This document shows, in pieces, positions 1 through 9,326 of a DNA stretch of 64,000 bases. The DNA is taken from the NCBI RefSeq assembly GCF_019375475.1, contig NZ_JAHXGQ010000015.1, positions 1 through 64,000 of the forward strand. Direction: 5' to 3'. The position numbers were made by a program, and so were the translations under genes. Positions within the stretch are counted from its first letter, which is position 1; every line of letters begins with the position of its first letter. Below the pieces are notes generated by a model that was not told where the DNA came from, did not search any database, and worked only from the letters and a program-made list of their open reading frames with translations. The DNA comes from Saccharothrix obliqua. GTDB taxonomy: Bacteria > Actinomycetota > Actinomycetes > Mycobacteriales > Pseudonocardiaceae.

Positions 1-2444
1 AACCGGACTTCGTCGCGGGTCACTCGGTTGGCGAGATCGCCGCGGCTCATGTGGCGGGTGTGTTGTCGTTGGCGGATGCGGCGAAGTTGGTGGGTGCGCG
101 TGGTCGGTTGATGCAGGCGTTGCCGCGTGGTGGGGCGATGGTCGCGGTGCAGGCGGCGGAGGGCGAAATCGCACTGCCGGAGGGCGTGGCTATCGCGGCG
201 GTGAACGGGCCTCGGTCGGTTGTGTTGTCCGGGGTTGAGGATGCCGTGCTTCGTGCGGCGGAAGGGTTCAAGAGCAAGCGGTTGGTGGTGAGTCATGCGT
301 TCCACTCGCCGTTGATGGACCCGATGTTGGACGACTTCCGCGCTGTGGCAGAGAACCTGACCTACCGCGAACCGGAGATCCCCGTGGTGGGTGGTGACTG
401 GACGGACCCGGAGCACTGGGTGCGGCACGTCCGGGACACCGTGCGGTTCGCCGACGCCGCCACGACGTTGCTCGACGCGGGTGTCACGACGTTCGTGGAG
501 CTGGGGCCGGACGCGGTGCTGACCGGGCTGCTCGCGGCGCTGCTGCCGGACGGCGTGGCGGCCGTGCCGGTGCTGCGGCGCGACCGGCCGGAGGAGGACG
601 TGGCGGTGGCGGCCTTCGCCCACCTGCACGCCCGCTCGCACCCCGTGGACTGGTCGGCGTTCCCCGGTCGCCGCGTGGTGCTGCCGACCTACCCGTTCCA
701 GCGGGAGCGCTACTGGCTCACCACGCGGCGTGCCACCGGGAGCGACCACCCCGTCCTGGGCGCGGCCGTGCCGGTCGCGGGCCGGGACGAGGTGTTGTTC
801 GGCGGGGTACTGGCGGAACCCGCGACCGGCGCCCTGCTGGCCGGGCTGGTGTGGCACGCGGGTCGCGAGGTCGGCTTCCCGGTGGTGGACCTGGAGATCA
901 CGGCGCTGCCCGCACCGGGCCGCGTCCAGGTCCTGGTGGGCGAGCCGACCGGCGACACCCGGCCGGTCACCGTGCACGCGTGGCAGGACGGCTGGGTGGA
1001 GCAGGCGCGGGGCACGCTCACGGCCGGTCCCGCCGTCGACGCGCGGGTGGACCTGGACCTCGTGGCGGACGACCTCGAACCCGCGGTGTGGCGTGGTTTG
1101 CGCGCGCTCACGCCCGGCGCGGCCGTGCGGTTCGACGGGGCGGACTTCCTGGACGACCGGGGTGTGGCGGTCGCCCGCGTGGACGCGGTGGAGTTCCGCG
1201 CCTTGAACCGCACGTCGGTCTACGAGGTGGACTGGGTCCCGGTGGACCTGCCGGCCGCCGACGGTCCCGAACCGGAGGTCATCCGGGTGGCGGCGGGTCC
1301 CGACCCGGTGGCCACCGCGCACACCGCGACGAGGGACGTGCTCGAGGAACTGCGGGACCGCGCCACCGACGACAGCCGCGTGGTCGTGCTGACGCCCGAC
1401 CCGGCCGATCCGGGCATCGCCGCGGTGTGGGGACTCGTGCGTGCGGCGCAGGCCGAGGCGCCGGACCGGATCGTGCTGGTCGGCGGACCGGTGGACCGGC
1501 TCCCGGCGGTGCTCGCGTCCGGCGAGCCGCAGGTCGTCTTCCGCGACGGCACGGCGTACGCGCCGCGGCTGGTGAAGGTCGCGGCCGAGGTGCGGCCCGC
1601 GACCGGCGTGGTGGTGCACCGGCCCGCCCTGCCGGAGCGCGCGGTGCTCGCCGCGCTGACCGACGAACTGCTCGCCGAGGCGTTGCGGGAGACCGTGGAC
1701 CGGGCTTGGCGCCTGCACGAGGAGACCACCGGTGACCTGGTGTTCGCGTCCACTGTGGAGGGGATGGGCGTCCTCGGGTACGCGCACTACGCGGCGGGTG
1801 TGGCCTTCATGGAAGCGCTGGCCCGGCAACGCGGCGGACACGCCGTGACGGTGGTCGACGACGTGGTGCTGGTGGACCGACCCGTGGTGGTGGCCGCACC
1901 GCTGTCCGCGTTGCCGGACGGCGTGGTGCCGCGCGACCCGGTGCGCGGCCGGCCGAAGGTGATGCCGGCCGAGCGGGTCGCGGCGGGGGAGGACCGCGCC
2001 CGCGTGGCCGAGGAGGTCGTGCGGGAGCAGGTGGCGGCGGTGCTCGGCCGCCGCGACCCGGCGCGGGTGGACCTGGCCAAGCCGTTCGGCGACCTCGGGT
2101 TCGACTCGTTGACGTCGGTGGACCTGCGCAACCGGCTGGCCGCCGCGACCGGTGTCCCGCTGGCGGCGACCCTGGTGTTCGACCACCCCACCCCGGCCGC
2201 GCTGGTCGACCTGCTGGCGGACCGCCTCGCGCCCGCCGGCCCGCCGCCGCCCGCGGTCGAGCTGGACCGGCTGGAGGCGGCGCTCGCGGCGGCGGACGAC
2301 GCCGACCGCGCCGCCGCGACCGCCCGGCTGCGCGCCATGCTGTCCCGCTTCGAGCAGGGCGGTGACCGGCCGGACCTCGCCGCCGCGTCCGCCACCGAGC
2401 TGTTCGACTTCATCGACAACCAGCTCGGCCGCGCCGCGCGCTGA
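1..2444 (+). CDS. Type I modular PKS, penultimate module (5' truncated): AT - eroded DH/KR - ACP - docking
   Basis: The coding frame is open from base 3; the gene enters from outside the window. It starts inside an acyltransferase domain: the active-site motif GHSVGE lies at bases 21-38, and the HAFHS motif near base 295 predicts malonyl-CoA rather than methylmalonyl-CoA. After the AT comes a DH-like start (HPVLGAAVPVAG, near 748) that lacks the HxxxGxxxxP catalytic loop. Next is the structural half of a KR, but the catalytic half has no TGGTGxLG nucleotide motif and the Tyr region is altered (HYAAGVAF, near 1785). The ACP has GFDSL with the phosphopantetheine Ser at about 2106-2108. The tail (LFDFIDNQLG, near 2401) looks like a C-terminal docking domain that would hand over to the next PKS. 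The final PKS gene begins 25 nt downstream, so this is one operon. This module should load malonate and leave the beta-keto group unreduced. Confidence 0.95.
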   Translation, partial: PDFVAGHSVGEIAAAHVAGVLSLADAAKLVGARGRLMQALPRGGAMVAVQAAEGEIALPEGVAIAAVNGPRSVVLSGVEDAVLRAAEGFKSKRLVVSHAFHSPLMDPMLDDFRAVAENLTYREPEIPVVGGDWTDPEHWVRHVRDTVRFADAATTLLDAGVTTFVELGPDAVLTGLLAALLPDGVAAVPVLRRDRPEEDVAVAAFAHLHARSHPVDWSAFPGRRVVLPTYPFQRERYWLTTRRATGSDHPVLGAAVPVAGRDEVLFGGVLAEPATGALLAGLVWHAGREVGFPVVDLEITALPAPGRVQVLVGEPTGDTRPVTVHAWQDGWVEQARGTLTAGPAVDARVDLDLVADDLEPAVWRGLRALTPGAAVRFDGADFLDDRGVAVARVDAVEFRALNRTSVYEVDWVPVDLPAADGPEPEVIRVAAGPDPVATAHTATRDVLEELRDRATDDSRVVVLTPDPADPGIAAVWGLVRAAQAEAPDRIVLVGGPVDRLPAVLASGEPQVVFRDGTAYAPRLVKVAAEVRPATGVVVHRPALPERAVLAALTDELLAEALRETVDRAWRLHEETTGDLVFASTVEGMGVLGYAHYAAGVAFMEALARQRGGHAVTVVDDVVLVDRPVVVAAPLSALPDGVVPRDPVRGRPKVMPAERVAAGEDRARVAEEVVREQVAAVLGRRDPARVDLAKPFGDLGFDSLTSVDLRNRLAAATGVPLAATLVFDHPTPAALVDLLADRLAPAGPPPPAVELDRLEAALAAADDADRAAATARLRAMLSRFEQGGDRPDLAAASATELFDFIDNQLGRAAR

Positions 2445-2469
2445 CCACGAGGATCGGAGAGGGGACGCC

Positions 2470-5400
2470 GTGTCGAACGAAGAACGGCTGGTCGAGTACC
2501 TGAAGTGGGTCACCGCCGACCTCCAGCGGGCACGCGAGCGGATCACCGAGCTGGAGGAGCCCGAGCCCGTCGCGATCGTCGCCATGGCGTGCCGCTACCC
2601 CGGCGGGGTCGGCTCGCCGGACGACCTGTGGCGGCTGGTCGCCGAGGGCGGCGACGGCATCACGCCGTGGCCGACCGACCGCGGCTGGGACGTGGACCGG
2701 TTGTACGACCCGGAACCCGGTGTGCCCGGCCGGTCCTACACCCGGCACGGCGGTTTCGTGGACCACGCCGCGGAGTTCGACGCCGCGTTCTTCGGCATCT
2801 CGCCCCGCGAGGCGCTGGGCATGGACCCGCAGCAGCGGGTCCTGCTGGAGACCGCGTGGGAGCTGTTCGAGCACGCGGGCATCGACCCCGGCACGTTGCG
2901 TGGCAGCCGGACCGGCGTGTTCGCGGGCGTGGGCGAGCAGAGCTACCTCGGGCTCGCCGGGCCGGAGGAGCTGGAGGGCTTCCTGATGACCGGGAAGCTG
3001 GGCAGCGTGGCGTCCGGTCGGATCGCCTACGCGTTCGGCTTCGAGGGACCCGCGATCACCGTCGACACGGCGTGCTCGTCGTCCCTGGTGGCACTGCACC
3101 TCGCCGCGCGCTCGCTGCGTGCCGGCGAGTCGGCGCTCGCGATCGCGGGCGGCAGCACGGTGTACGGCTCGCCCACCGGCTACGTCGACTTCTCCCGGCA
3201 GCGCGGGCTCTCCCCGGACGGCCGGTGCAAGTCGTTCGCCGGCGCGGCCGACGGCACCGGCTGGTCCGAGGGCGTCGGCCTGCTGCTGCTGGAGAAGCTG
3301 TCCGACGCGCGGCGGCACGGCCACCCGGTGCTGGCGCTGGTGCGCGGCACGGCGGTGAACCAGGACGGCGCGTCCAACGGGCTCACCGCGCCGAACGGCC
3401 CGTCGCAGGAACGGGTCATCCGCGCGGCGCTGGCGGACGCCCGGCTGTCCACCTCGGACGTCGACGTGGTGGAGGCGCACGGCACCGGCACCCGCCTCGG
3501 CGACCCGATCGAGGCGCAGGCCCTGCTCGCCACCTACGGCCGGGACCGCACCACGCCGCTGCTGCTGGGCTCGCTGAAGTCCAACATCGGGCACAGCGTG
3601 GCCGCGGCCGGTGTCGGCGGCGTCATCAAGATGGTCCAGGCGATGCGGCACGGCGTCGCGCCGCGCACCCTGCACGTGGACGAGCCGACGCCGGTGGTGG
3701 ACTGGCGGTCCGGCGCGGTGGAGCTGCTGCGCGAGGAGCGGCCGTGGCCGACGACCGACCGGGCGCGGCGGTCGGCCGTGTCGTCGTTCGGCGTCAGCGG
3801 CACGAACGCGCACGTGATCCTGGAGCACGTGCCGGAGGAACCCGCGCCCGCGCCCACCGCGACGCCGGGCGAACTGCCGTTCCTGCTGTCGGCTCGCAGC
3901 GCGGAAGCGTTGCGGGCGCAGGCCGACCGGCTCCGCGCCCACCTCGTCGCCCACCCGGACCTCGCACCGCTGGACGTGGCGCACACGCTCGCCACCGGCC
4001 GGGCGGCGCTGGAGCACCGGGGCGTCGTGGTCGCGGCGGACCGCGCGGGCCTGCTCGCCGGGCTCGCGGACTTCCCGACCACGACGCCGCAGAGCGGCCG
4101 GGTGGCGTTCGTGTTCACCGGGCAGGGCGCGCAACGCCTCGGCATGGGCCGGGACCTCCACCGGCGGCACCCGGTGTTCGCGGCGGCGTTCGACCAGATG
4201 TGCGCGTTGCTCGACCCGCACCTGCCGGCACCGCTGCGGGACGTCGTGTTCGGCGATTCCGCCGAGGTGCACGACACCCGGTTCACCCAGCCCGCGTTGT
4301 TCGCGTTCGAGGTGGCGCTGCACCGGCTGCTGGAGTCGTGGGGCGTGCGGCCGGACTACGTCGCGGGTCACTCGCTGGGCGAGATCACCGCCGCCCACGT
4401 GGCGGGCGTGCTGTCGGCCGCCGACGCCTGCGCGCTGGTCGCCGCGCGGGCCGGGCTGATCGGCGGGCTGCCGGCCGGCGGCGCGATGGTCGCCGTCGCC
4501 GCGCCGCTCGCCGAGGTGGAACCGCTGCTGTCGGACGTCGTCGGCGTCGCGGCGGTCAACGGGCCGGCCGCCGTGGTGTTGTCCGGCGACGAGGACGCGG
4601 TGCTCGCGGTGGCCGCGCTGCTGCGCGAGCGGGGTCGCCGGACCAAGCGGCTCCCGGTCAGCCACGCCTTCCACTCGCACCGGATGGACCCGGTGCTGGA
4701 GGAGTTCCGCGCGGTGGCCGCCGGCATCACCTACCACGCGCCGCGGATACCGGTCGTGTCCAACGTGACCGGTGCGCCGGCGGGTGACGAACTGCTGCGC
4801 TCGCCGGACTACTGGGTGCGGCACGTGCGGTCGGCGGTGCGGTTCGCGGACTGCGTGCGCGCGTTGGCCAAGGAGGGCGTGACGACGTTCGTGGAGATCG
4901 GCCCGGACGCGGTGCTGACGCCGATGGTCCGGGACGTGGTGGACGCCGTCGCGGTGCCCGCGCAGCGCGCGGGCGGCGGGCTGGTCGCGGCGCTGGGCGC
5001 GTTGCACGCCAACGGGGTCGCCGTCGACTGGCGGGCGTTCTTCGCGGACACCGGCGCGCGGCGGGTGGACCTGCCGACCTACGCGTTCCAGCGGCAGCGG
5101 TACTGGGTGGCCAACCAGGAACCGGCGCGTGCCGAGGAACTCGGCGTGGCCGACGCGGGACACCCGCTGCTCGGTGCGGCGGTGCCGGTGGCGGGTGGCG
5201 ACGAGGTGTTGTTCACCGGCCGGTTGTCGTTGCGCGACCAGCCGTGGCTGGAGCGCCACCGCGTGCACGGCTCGGTCGTGCTGCCGGCCGCGGCGCTGGT
5301 GGAGCTGGCCATCCGGGCGGGCGACGAGGTCGGGCGGCCCCGGCTGGCGGCGCTGGACGTGACCACGCCGGTCGTCGTGCCGGACCGGGGCGCGCTGCGG

Positions 5401-8385
5401 CTCCAGGTGCGGGTGCGGGCCGGTGAGCTGACCGTGCACAGCGCGCTCGACGGCGACTGGACGCGGCACGCCGCGGGCGTGCTGACCGCGGGCCGCGCCG
5501 AACCCTGGCCGACCGGCGGCGAGTGGGTCGAGCTGCCGGGCGTCGAGCCGGGTGGCTTCCGGCTGCACCCGTCGTTGCTGGACGCGGCGGTGCGGGTGCT
5601 CGGCACGGGTGACGCGGTGGCGTGGCGGGACGTCGAGCTGCACGCGACCGGCGCGGAGGTCGTGCGGGTGCGGGTCGAGGGCGACCGGCTGTGGCTGGCC
5701 GACTCGAACGGCGGGCCGGTCGCGACGATCGGGTCCGCGTCGCTGCGGACCACACCCGCCGCCGACGTCGCCGCGGCGCTGCTGCGGCCCGGCGACTCGT
5801 TGCTGCACGTCACGTGGGAGCCGGTCGAACTGCCTCCGTCGGACACCGTGCCGCGCGTGGTGGAGTGGTCACCCGGTGAGGACCTGCACGCGCGGGCCGC
5901 GGCGGCGTTGGCGGACCTCCAGGGCGCGGAACCGCTCGTGGCGGTCACCTCCGGCGCGGTGCGGGACGTGACGGACGTGGCGGGTGCGGCCCTGTGGGGT
6001 CTCGCCCGGTCGGCGCAGTCCGAGCAGCCGGGCCGGGTGGTGCTGGTCGACGTGGACGACGACCCGGCGTCCCGCGCGGCGGTACCGGCCGTGGTCGCGT
6101 CCGGCGCGGCGCAGGCGGTGGTGCGGCGGGGCGTCGTGCACCTGCCGCGGCTGCGGCGCGTCGGAGCGACCGGCGGTACCGGCGGGGAGCGCTGGGACGG
6201 GACCGTGCTCATCACCGGCGGCACCGGCACGTTGGGCGCGTTGGTCGCCCGGCACCTGGTGACCCGGCACGGCGTGCGGGACCTGCTGCTCACCAGCAGG
6301 CGTGGTCCGGACTCACCGGGCGCCCGCGCCCTGCACGACGAGCTGACCGGCCTGGGCGCGCGCGTCCGGATCGTCGCGTGCGACGTCGCCGACCGGGACG
6401 CGCTCGCCGCCGCGATCGGCGGTGTCGAGCTGTCCGCCGTCGTGCACACCGCCGGCGTGATCGACGACGGCCTGGTGCCCGACCTGACGCCGGAGCGGCT
6501 GTCGGACGTGTTGCGCCCCAAGGCGGACGCCGCCCGGCACCTGCACGACCTCGTGCCGGACGCGCACCTGGTGTTGTTCTCGTCCATCGCGGGCGTGATC
6601 GGCGGTGCGGGCCAGGGCAACTACGCCGCCGCGAACGCCTACCTCGACGGCCTGGCCGCCCACCGCGCCACCCGCGGCCTGCCCACGACCTCGGTCGCGT
6701 GGGGCCTGTGGGCGGCGGAGAGCGGCATCACCGCCGACCTGTCCGACGTGGACCGGGCCCGCATCGCCCGTGCCGGTTTCCGGCCCATCGGGTCCGCGCA
6801 CGGCCTGGCGGTGCTGGACGCGGCGCTCGCGGCCGACGTGCCCGCGCTGGTGGCCGTCCCGCTCGACCAGGCCGCGCTGCGTGCCCGGCCCGACCAGGTC
6901 CCGCCGCTGCTGCGGACCCTGCTGCCGACCACCCGGCCCGCGGCCCGCACCGGCGTGCCCGCCCCGGAGCTGACCGACCTGTCGCCCGCCGAGCGCCGTG
7001 CCGCGTTGCTGGCCGTGGTGCACCGGGAGGCGGCGGCGGTGCTCGGCCTGAGCGGCGAGGTGGCCGACAAACCGTTCCCGGACCTGGGTTTCGACTCGCT
7101 GCTGTCGGTGGAGCTGCGCAACCGGGTCACCGCGGCCACCGGGCTGGCGCTGCCCGCGACCGCCGTGTTCGACCACCCGACGCCGAACGCGCTGGCCGCG
7201 TTCCTGGCCGGTGCGGCGGGCGCGGCGGAGGAGGACTACGACGTGCCGCTGCCCGCCGACATCCGCCCGGCGGCGGAGGTGGTGCGCACCGTCCACGACC
7301 CGGACCACGTGCTGCTGACCGGCGCGACCGGTTTCCTCGGCGCGTTCCTGCTGCGGGAACTGCTCTCCCGGACCGCCGCCACCGTGCACTGCCTGGTGCG
7401 CGCGGCCGACGTGGACGAGGGCCTGCGCAAGGTCGAGGCGAACCTGCGTTGGTACCGGCTGTGGGACGACGTGGACCCGGCCCGGCTGCGGGTCGTCGTC
7501 GGCGACCTCGCGCAGCCGCGGCTCGGGCTGGCGGAGGACGTGTTCGACGGGCTGGCCCGCCTGGTCGACGCCGTCTACCACGCGGGCGCGACGGTGAACT
7601 GGCTGCGCCCGTACGGCGACCTGCGCGCGTCGAACGTGCTCGGCACGCAGGAGGTGTTGCGCCTGGCCGCGCGGCACCGCTCCGTGCCGGTGCACCACCT
7701 GTCCACGACGGGCGTGTTCGCGGGTGCGCGGGAACCGGGCGTGCCGCTCGCCGTGGACGACCCGACCGGGCCGCCCGCCGAGCTGCCCAGCGGCTACCTG
7801 CGCAGCAAGTGGGTGGCGGAGCAGTCGGTGGAGCGGGCGCGGGAGCGCGGGCTGCCGGCGCGGGTGTACCGGGTGGACCTGGTGTCCGGCGACCGGGTGA
7901 CCGGGGCCTGCCAGACGAGGGACTTCGTGTGGCTGGCCACCAAGGGCCTGGTGCAGGCGGGCGCGGTGCCGGCGAACCTCGCGGGCGAGGTGCCGATGGT
8001 GCCGGTGGACTACGCGGCGGCGGCCGTGGTCGCGTTGTCGGCGGAGTCCGGCGGCACGTTCCACGTCTACAACCCCGGCCGGGTGAGCTGGGCGCAGCTC
8101 GTGGACCGGCTGCGCGCGCACGGCTACCCGTTGGCCGAACTGCCGTGGGACGAGTGGCGGCGGACCGTGCTCGCCGACCGGGACAACGCCCTGATCCCGC
8201 TGCTGGACGCCTTCGAGCTGATGACGGCGGACAGCGCCGCGTTCTACCCGCTGGTGGACGTCTCGCGGACGGAGGAGGCGCTGACGGGCACCGGCATCAC
8301 GTGCCCGCCGATCACCGACGCCCTGGTCGACACCTACGTGCGGTTCTTCGTGGAGACCGGCTACTACCCGCGCCCGGCGGGCTGA
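2470..8385 (+). CDS. Type I PKS, terminal module KS-AT-DH*-KR-ACP with thioester reductase release domain
   Basis: 1971 residues from GTG 2470, preceded by GGAGAGG. Docking helix at residues 1-30. KS has the CSSS active Cys near 202 and EAHGTGT and SNIGHS His motifs. AT has GHSLGE with Ser near 635 and a HAFHS malonyl signature. DH keeps the first motif (H near 930, HRVHGSVVLP) but the domain is short and the second motif reads DAAVR where DxxxQ/H is expected, so activity is doubtful. KR is intact: TGGTGTLG near 1247, FSSIAG, Tyr near 1385 in GNYAAANAY, and an IDD motif typical of B-type stereochemistry. ACP Ser is near 1543 (GFDSLLS). From about 1610 to the end is an extended SDR thioester reductase (LLTGATGFLG; YLRSK near 1775) in place of a thioesterase. 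Predicted chemistry is malonate extension, reduction to a 3-hydroxyacyl chain and NAD(P)H-dependent release. No aminotransferase lies nearby. Confidence 0.97.
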   Translation: MSNEERLVEYLKWVTADLQRARERITELEEPEPVAIVAMACRYPGGVGSPDDLWRLVAEGGDGITPWPTDRGWDVDRLYDPEPGVPGRSYTRHGGFVDHAAEFDAAFFGISPREALGMDPQQRVLLETAWELFEHAGIDPGTLRGSRTGVFAGVGEQSYLGLAGPEELEGFLMTGKLGSVASGRIAYAFGFEGPAITVDTACSSSLVALHLAARSLRAGESALAIAGGSTVYGSPTGYVDFSRQRGLSPDGRCKSFAGAADGTGWSEGVGLLLLEKLSDARRHGHPVLALVRGTAVNQDGASNGLTAPNGPSQERVIRAALADARLSTSDVDVVEAHGTGTRLGDPIEAQALLATYGRDRTTPLLLGSLKSNIGHSVAAAGVGGVIKMVQAMRHGVAPRTLHVDEPTPVVDWRSGAVELLREERPWPTTDRARRSAVSSFGVSGTNAHVILEHVPEEPAPAPTATPGELPFLLSARSAEALRAQADRLRAHLVAHPDLAPLDVAHTLATGRAALEHRGVVVAADRAGLLAGLADFPTTTPQSGRVAFVFTGQGAQRLGMGRDLHRRHPVFAAAFDQMCALLDPHLPAPLRDVVFGDSAEVHDTRFTQPALFAFEVALHRLLESWGVRPDYVAGHSLGEITAAHVAGVLSAADACALVAARAGLIGGLPAGGAMVAVAAPLAEVEPLLSDVVGVAAVNGPAAVVLSGDEDAVLAVAALLRERGRRTKRLPVSHAFHSHRMDPVLEEFRAVAAGITYHAPRIPVVSNVTGAPAGDELLRSPDYWVRHVRSAVRFADCVRALAKEGVTTFVEIGPDAVLTPMVRDVVDAVAVPAQRAGGGLVAALGALHANGVAVDWRAFFADTGARRVDLPTYAFQRQRYWVANQEPARAEELGVADAGHPLLGAAVPVAGGDEVLFTGRLSLRDQPWLERHRVHGSVVLPAAALVELAIRAGDEVGRPRLAALDVTTPVVVPDRGALRLQVRVRAGELTVHSALDGDWTRHAAGVLTAGRAEPWPTGGEWVELPGVEPGGFRLHPSLLDAAVRVLGTGDAVAWRDVELHATGAEVVRVRVEGDRLWLADSNGGPVATIGSASLRTTPAADVAAALLRPGDSLLHVTWEPVELPPSDTVPRVVEWSPGEDLHARAAAALADLQGAEPLVAVTSGAVRDVTDVAGAALWGLARSAQSEQPGRVVLVDVDDDPASRAAVPAVVASGAAQAVVRRGVVHLPRLRRVGATGGTGGERWDGTVLITGGTGTLGALVARHLVTRHGVRDLLLTSRRGPDSPGARALHDELTGLGARVRIVACDVADRDALAAAIGGVELSAVVHTAGVIDDGLVPDLTPERLSDVLRPKADAARHLHDLVPDAHLVLFSSIAGVIGGAGQGNYAAANAYLDGLAAHRATRGLPTTSVAWGLWAAESGITADLSDVDRARIARAGFRPIGSAHGLAVLDAALAADVPALVAVPLDQAALRARPDQVPPLLRTLLPTTRPAARTGVPAPELTDLSPAERRAALLAVVHREAAAVLGLSGEVADKPFPDLGFDSLLSVELRNRVTAATGLALPATAVFDHPTPNALAAFLAGAAGAAEEDYDVPLPADIRPAAEVVRTVHDPDHVLLTGATGFLGAFLLRELLSRTAATVHCLVRAADVDEGLRKVEANLRWYRLWDDVDPARLRVVVGDLAQPRLGLAEDVFDGLARLVDAVYHAGATVNWLRPYGDLRASNVLGTQEVLRLAARHRSVPVHHLSTTGVFAGAREPGVPLAVDDPTGPPAELPSGYLRSKWVAEQSVERARERGLPARVYRVDLVSGDRVTGACQTRDFVWLATKGLVQAGAVPANLAGEVPMVPVDYAAAAVVALSAESGGTFHVYNPGRVSWAQLVDRLRAHGYPLAELPWDEWRRTVLADRDNALIPLLDAFELMTADSAAFYPLVDVSRTEEALTGTGITCPPITDALVDTYVRFFVETGYYPRPAG

Positions 8386-8392
8386 TGGGTCC

Positions 8393-8422
8393 GGACCGGG
8401 TCGTCGGCGGGCGACCCGGTCC
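8393..8422. terminator. Hairpin between convergent PKS and vWA genes
   Basis: A perfect 11-bp inverted repeat (GGACCGGGTCG / CGACCCGGTCC) with an 8-nt loop starts 8 nt after the PKS stop codon and ends just before the stop of the opposing gene. There is no T-tract, as is usual in high-GC actinomycetes. It would serve both converging transcripts. Confidence 0.75.
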
Positions 8423-8426
8423 GCGC

Positions 8427-9326
8427 TCAACCCACGTGGGACCACCACGCCAGCCCGGTCGGCGTGCTGAGCCGGACGCGCCAGTCGCCGGGCTCCGGGT
8501 CGTCCCGCCGCAGCACCGCCACCCGCCCCGTGCCGGGTGGCGGGTGGTGTTCCGCCCCGGTCGGGTCCAGGAACACCGCCGTCGCACGCGGGTCGTGCAC
8601 GTCGACCGCGATCGTCGCGACCCGTGCGCCGTCCGGCACCGCCACCACCAGCTCGCGTCGCGGGGTGGCCGGTCGGCGGACCGGCACGCCGCAGCGGACG
8701 CGGCCGACCGCCTCGGCGGCGACACCGGGCAGCGCGGCGAGGTCGGGTGGCACCCCGATCGGGACCACCCGGACGCCCTCCGCCGCCAACCGGTCGAACA
8801 CGGTCCGGGCACCGCGGCCGGGTGTCCCGGTGGTGAGCAGGTACACCACCCTCGGTCGGCCGTCGTCGGCGGGCAGCGCCGCGAGCACGGCCCGCGCGAC
8901 GTCCACGTGGCCGGTGCGGGTGCGGAAGTCGCGGGTGCGGAGCAGGGCGTCCCGCACGCCCTGCTCCGGGCTGACGAGGTCGACGGCGGGCCGCTCGCCC
9001 GCCGGCCCGAAGGCCGCCACCGCGATCGAGGACCGGGCCGCCGGCTCGGTCGCCGCGACCGCGGTGGCCGCCTCGTGCCCGCGGGCGAGCACCGCCGGTC
9101 CGGCGCGCTCGTCCACCAGCACCACGATCCGCGCGGCGGGCGGCCGCCCTCCGCGGAGGAGGGCCGTCGCGACGCCGGGGTGCGCCGACGGGACCCGGAT
9201 CGCGGGCCCCGCCAGCGCGGCGAGCCACCGCCGGTGGAACCCCTGGTCCACCGGCGGGTTGAGCGGGCGCGGTGGCCCGTCGACGAGCGCGGCCCAGTAA
9301 CGGGTCGCGAAGGAGTGGGTGGTCAT
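8427..9326 (-). CDS. vWA-like domain protein with degenerate metal site
   Basis: 299 residues from the ATG at 9326, whose ATGA overlaps the stop of the upstream small membrane gene. The central part (about residues 65-190) has the alternating strand-helix pattern of a von Willebrand A domain: RIVVLVDERAGP at the MIDAS strand, a RTGHVDVARAV segment equivalent to the usual Thr loop, and VVYLLTTGTP at the third metal loop. The canonical DxSxS is not present (DERAG), so metal binding is probably lost or altered. The C-terminal third is a beta-rich region of unknown family. There is no signal peptide. The coupling suggests it works with the membrane partner, perhaps as a ligand-binding or assembly module. 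The exact family was not recognised. Confidence 0.8.
   Translation of the reverse strand: MTTHSFATRYWAALVDGPPRPLNPPVDQGFHRRWLAALAGPAIRVPSAHPGVATALLRGGRPPAARIVVLVDERAGPAVLARGHEAATAVAATEPAARSSIAVAAFGPAGERPAVDLVSPEQGVRDALLRTRDFRTRTGHVDVARAVLAALPADDGRPRVVYLLTTGTPGRGARTVFDRLAAEGVRVVPIGVPPDLAALPGVAAEAVGRVRCGVPVRRPATPRRELVVAVPDGARVATIAVDVHDPRATAVFLDPTGAEHHPPPGTGRVAVLRRDDPEPGDWRVRLSTPTGLAWWSHVG

Noticed and set aside
2410..5808. A 1132-codon minus-strand frame opposite the terminal PKS
   Set aside because: His/Arg/Gln-rich composition without any domain, exactly opposite well-conserved PKS domains.
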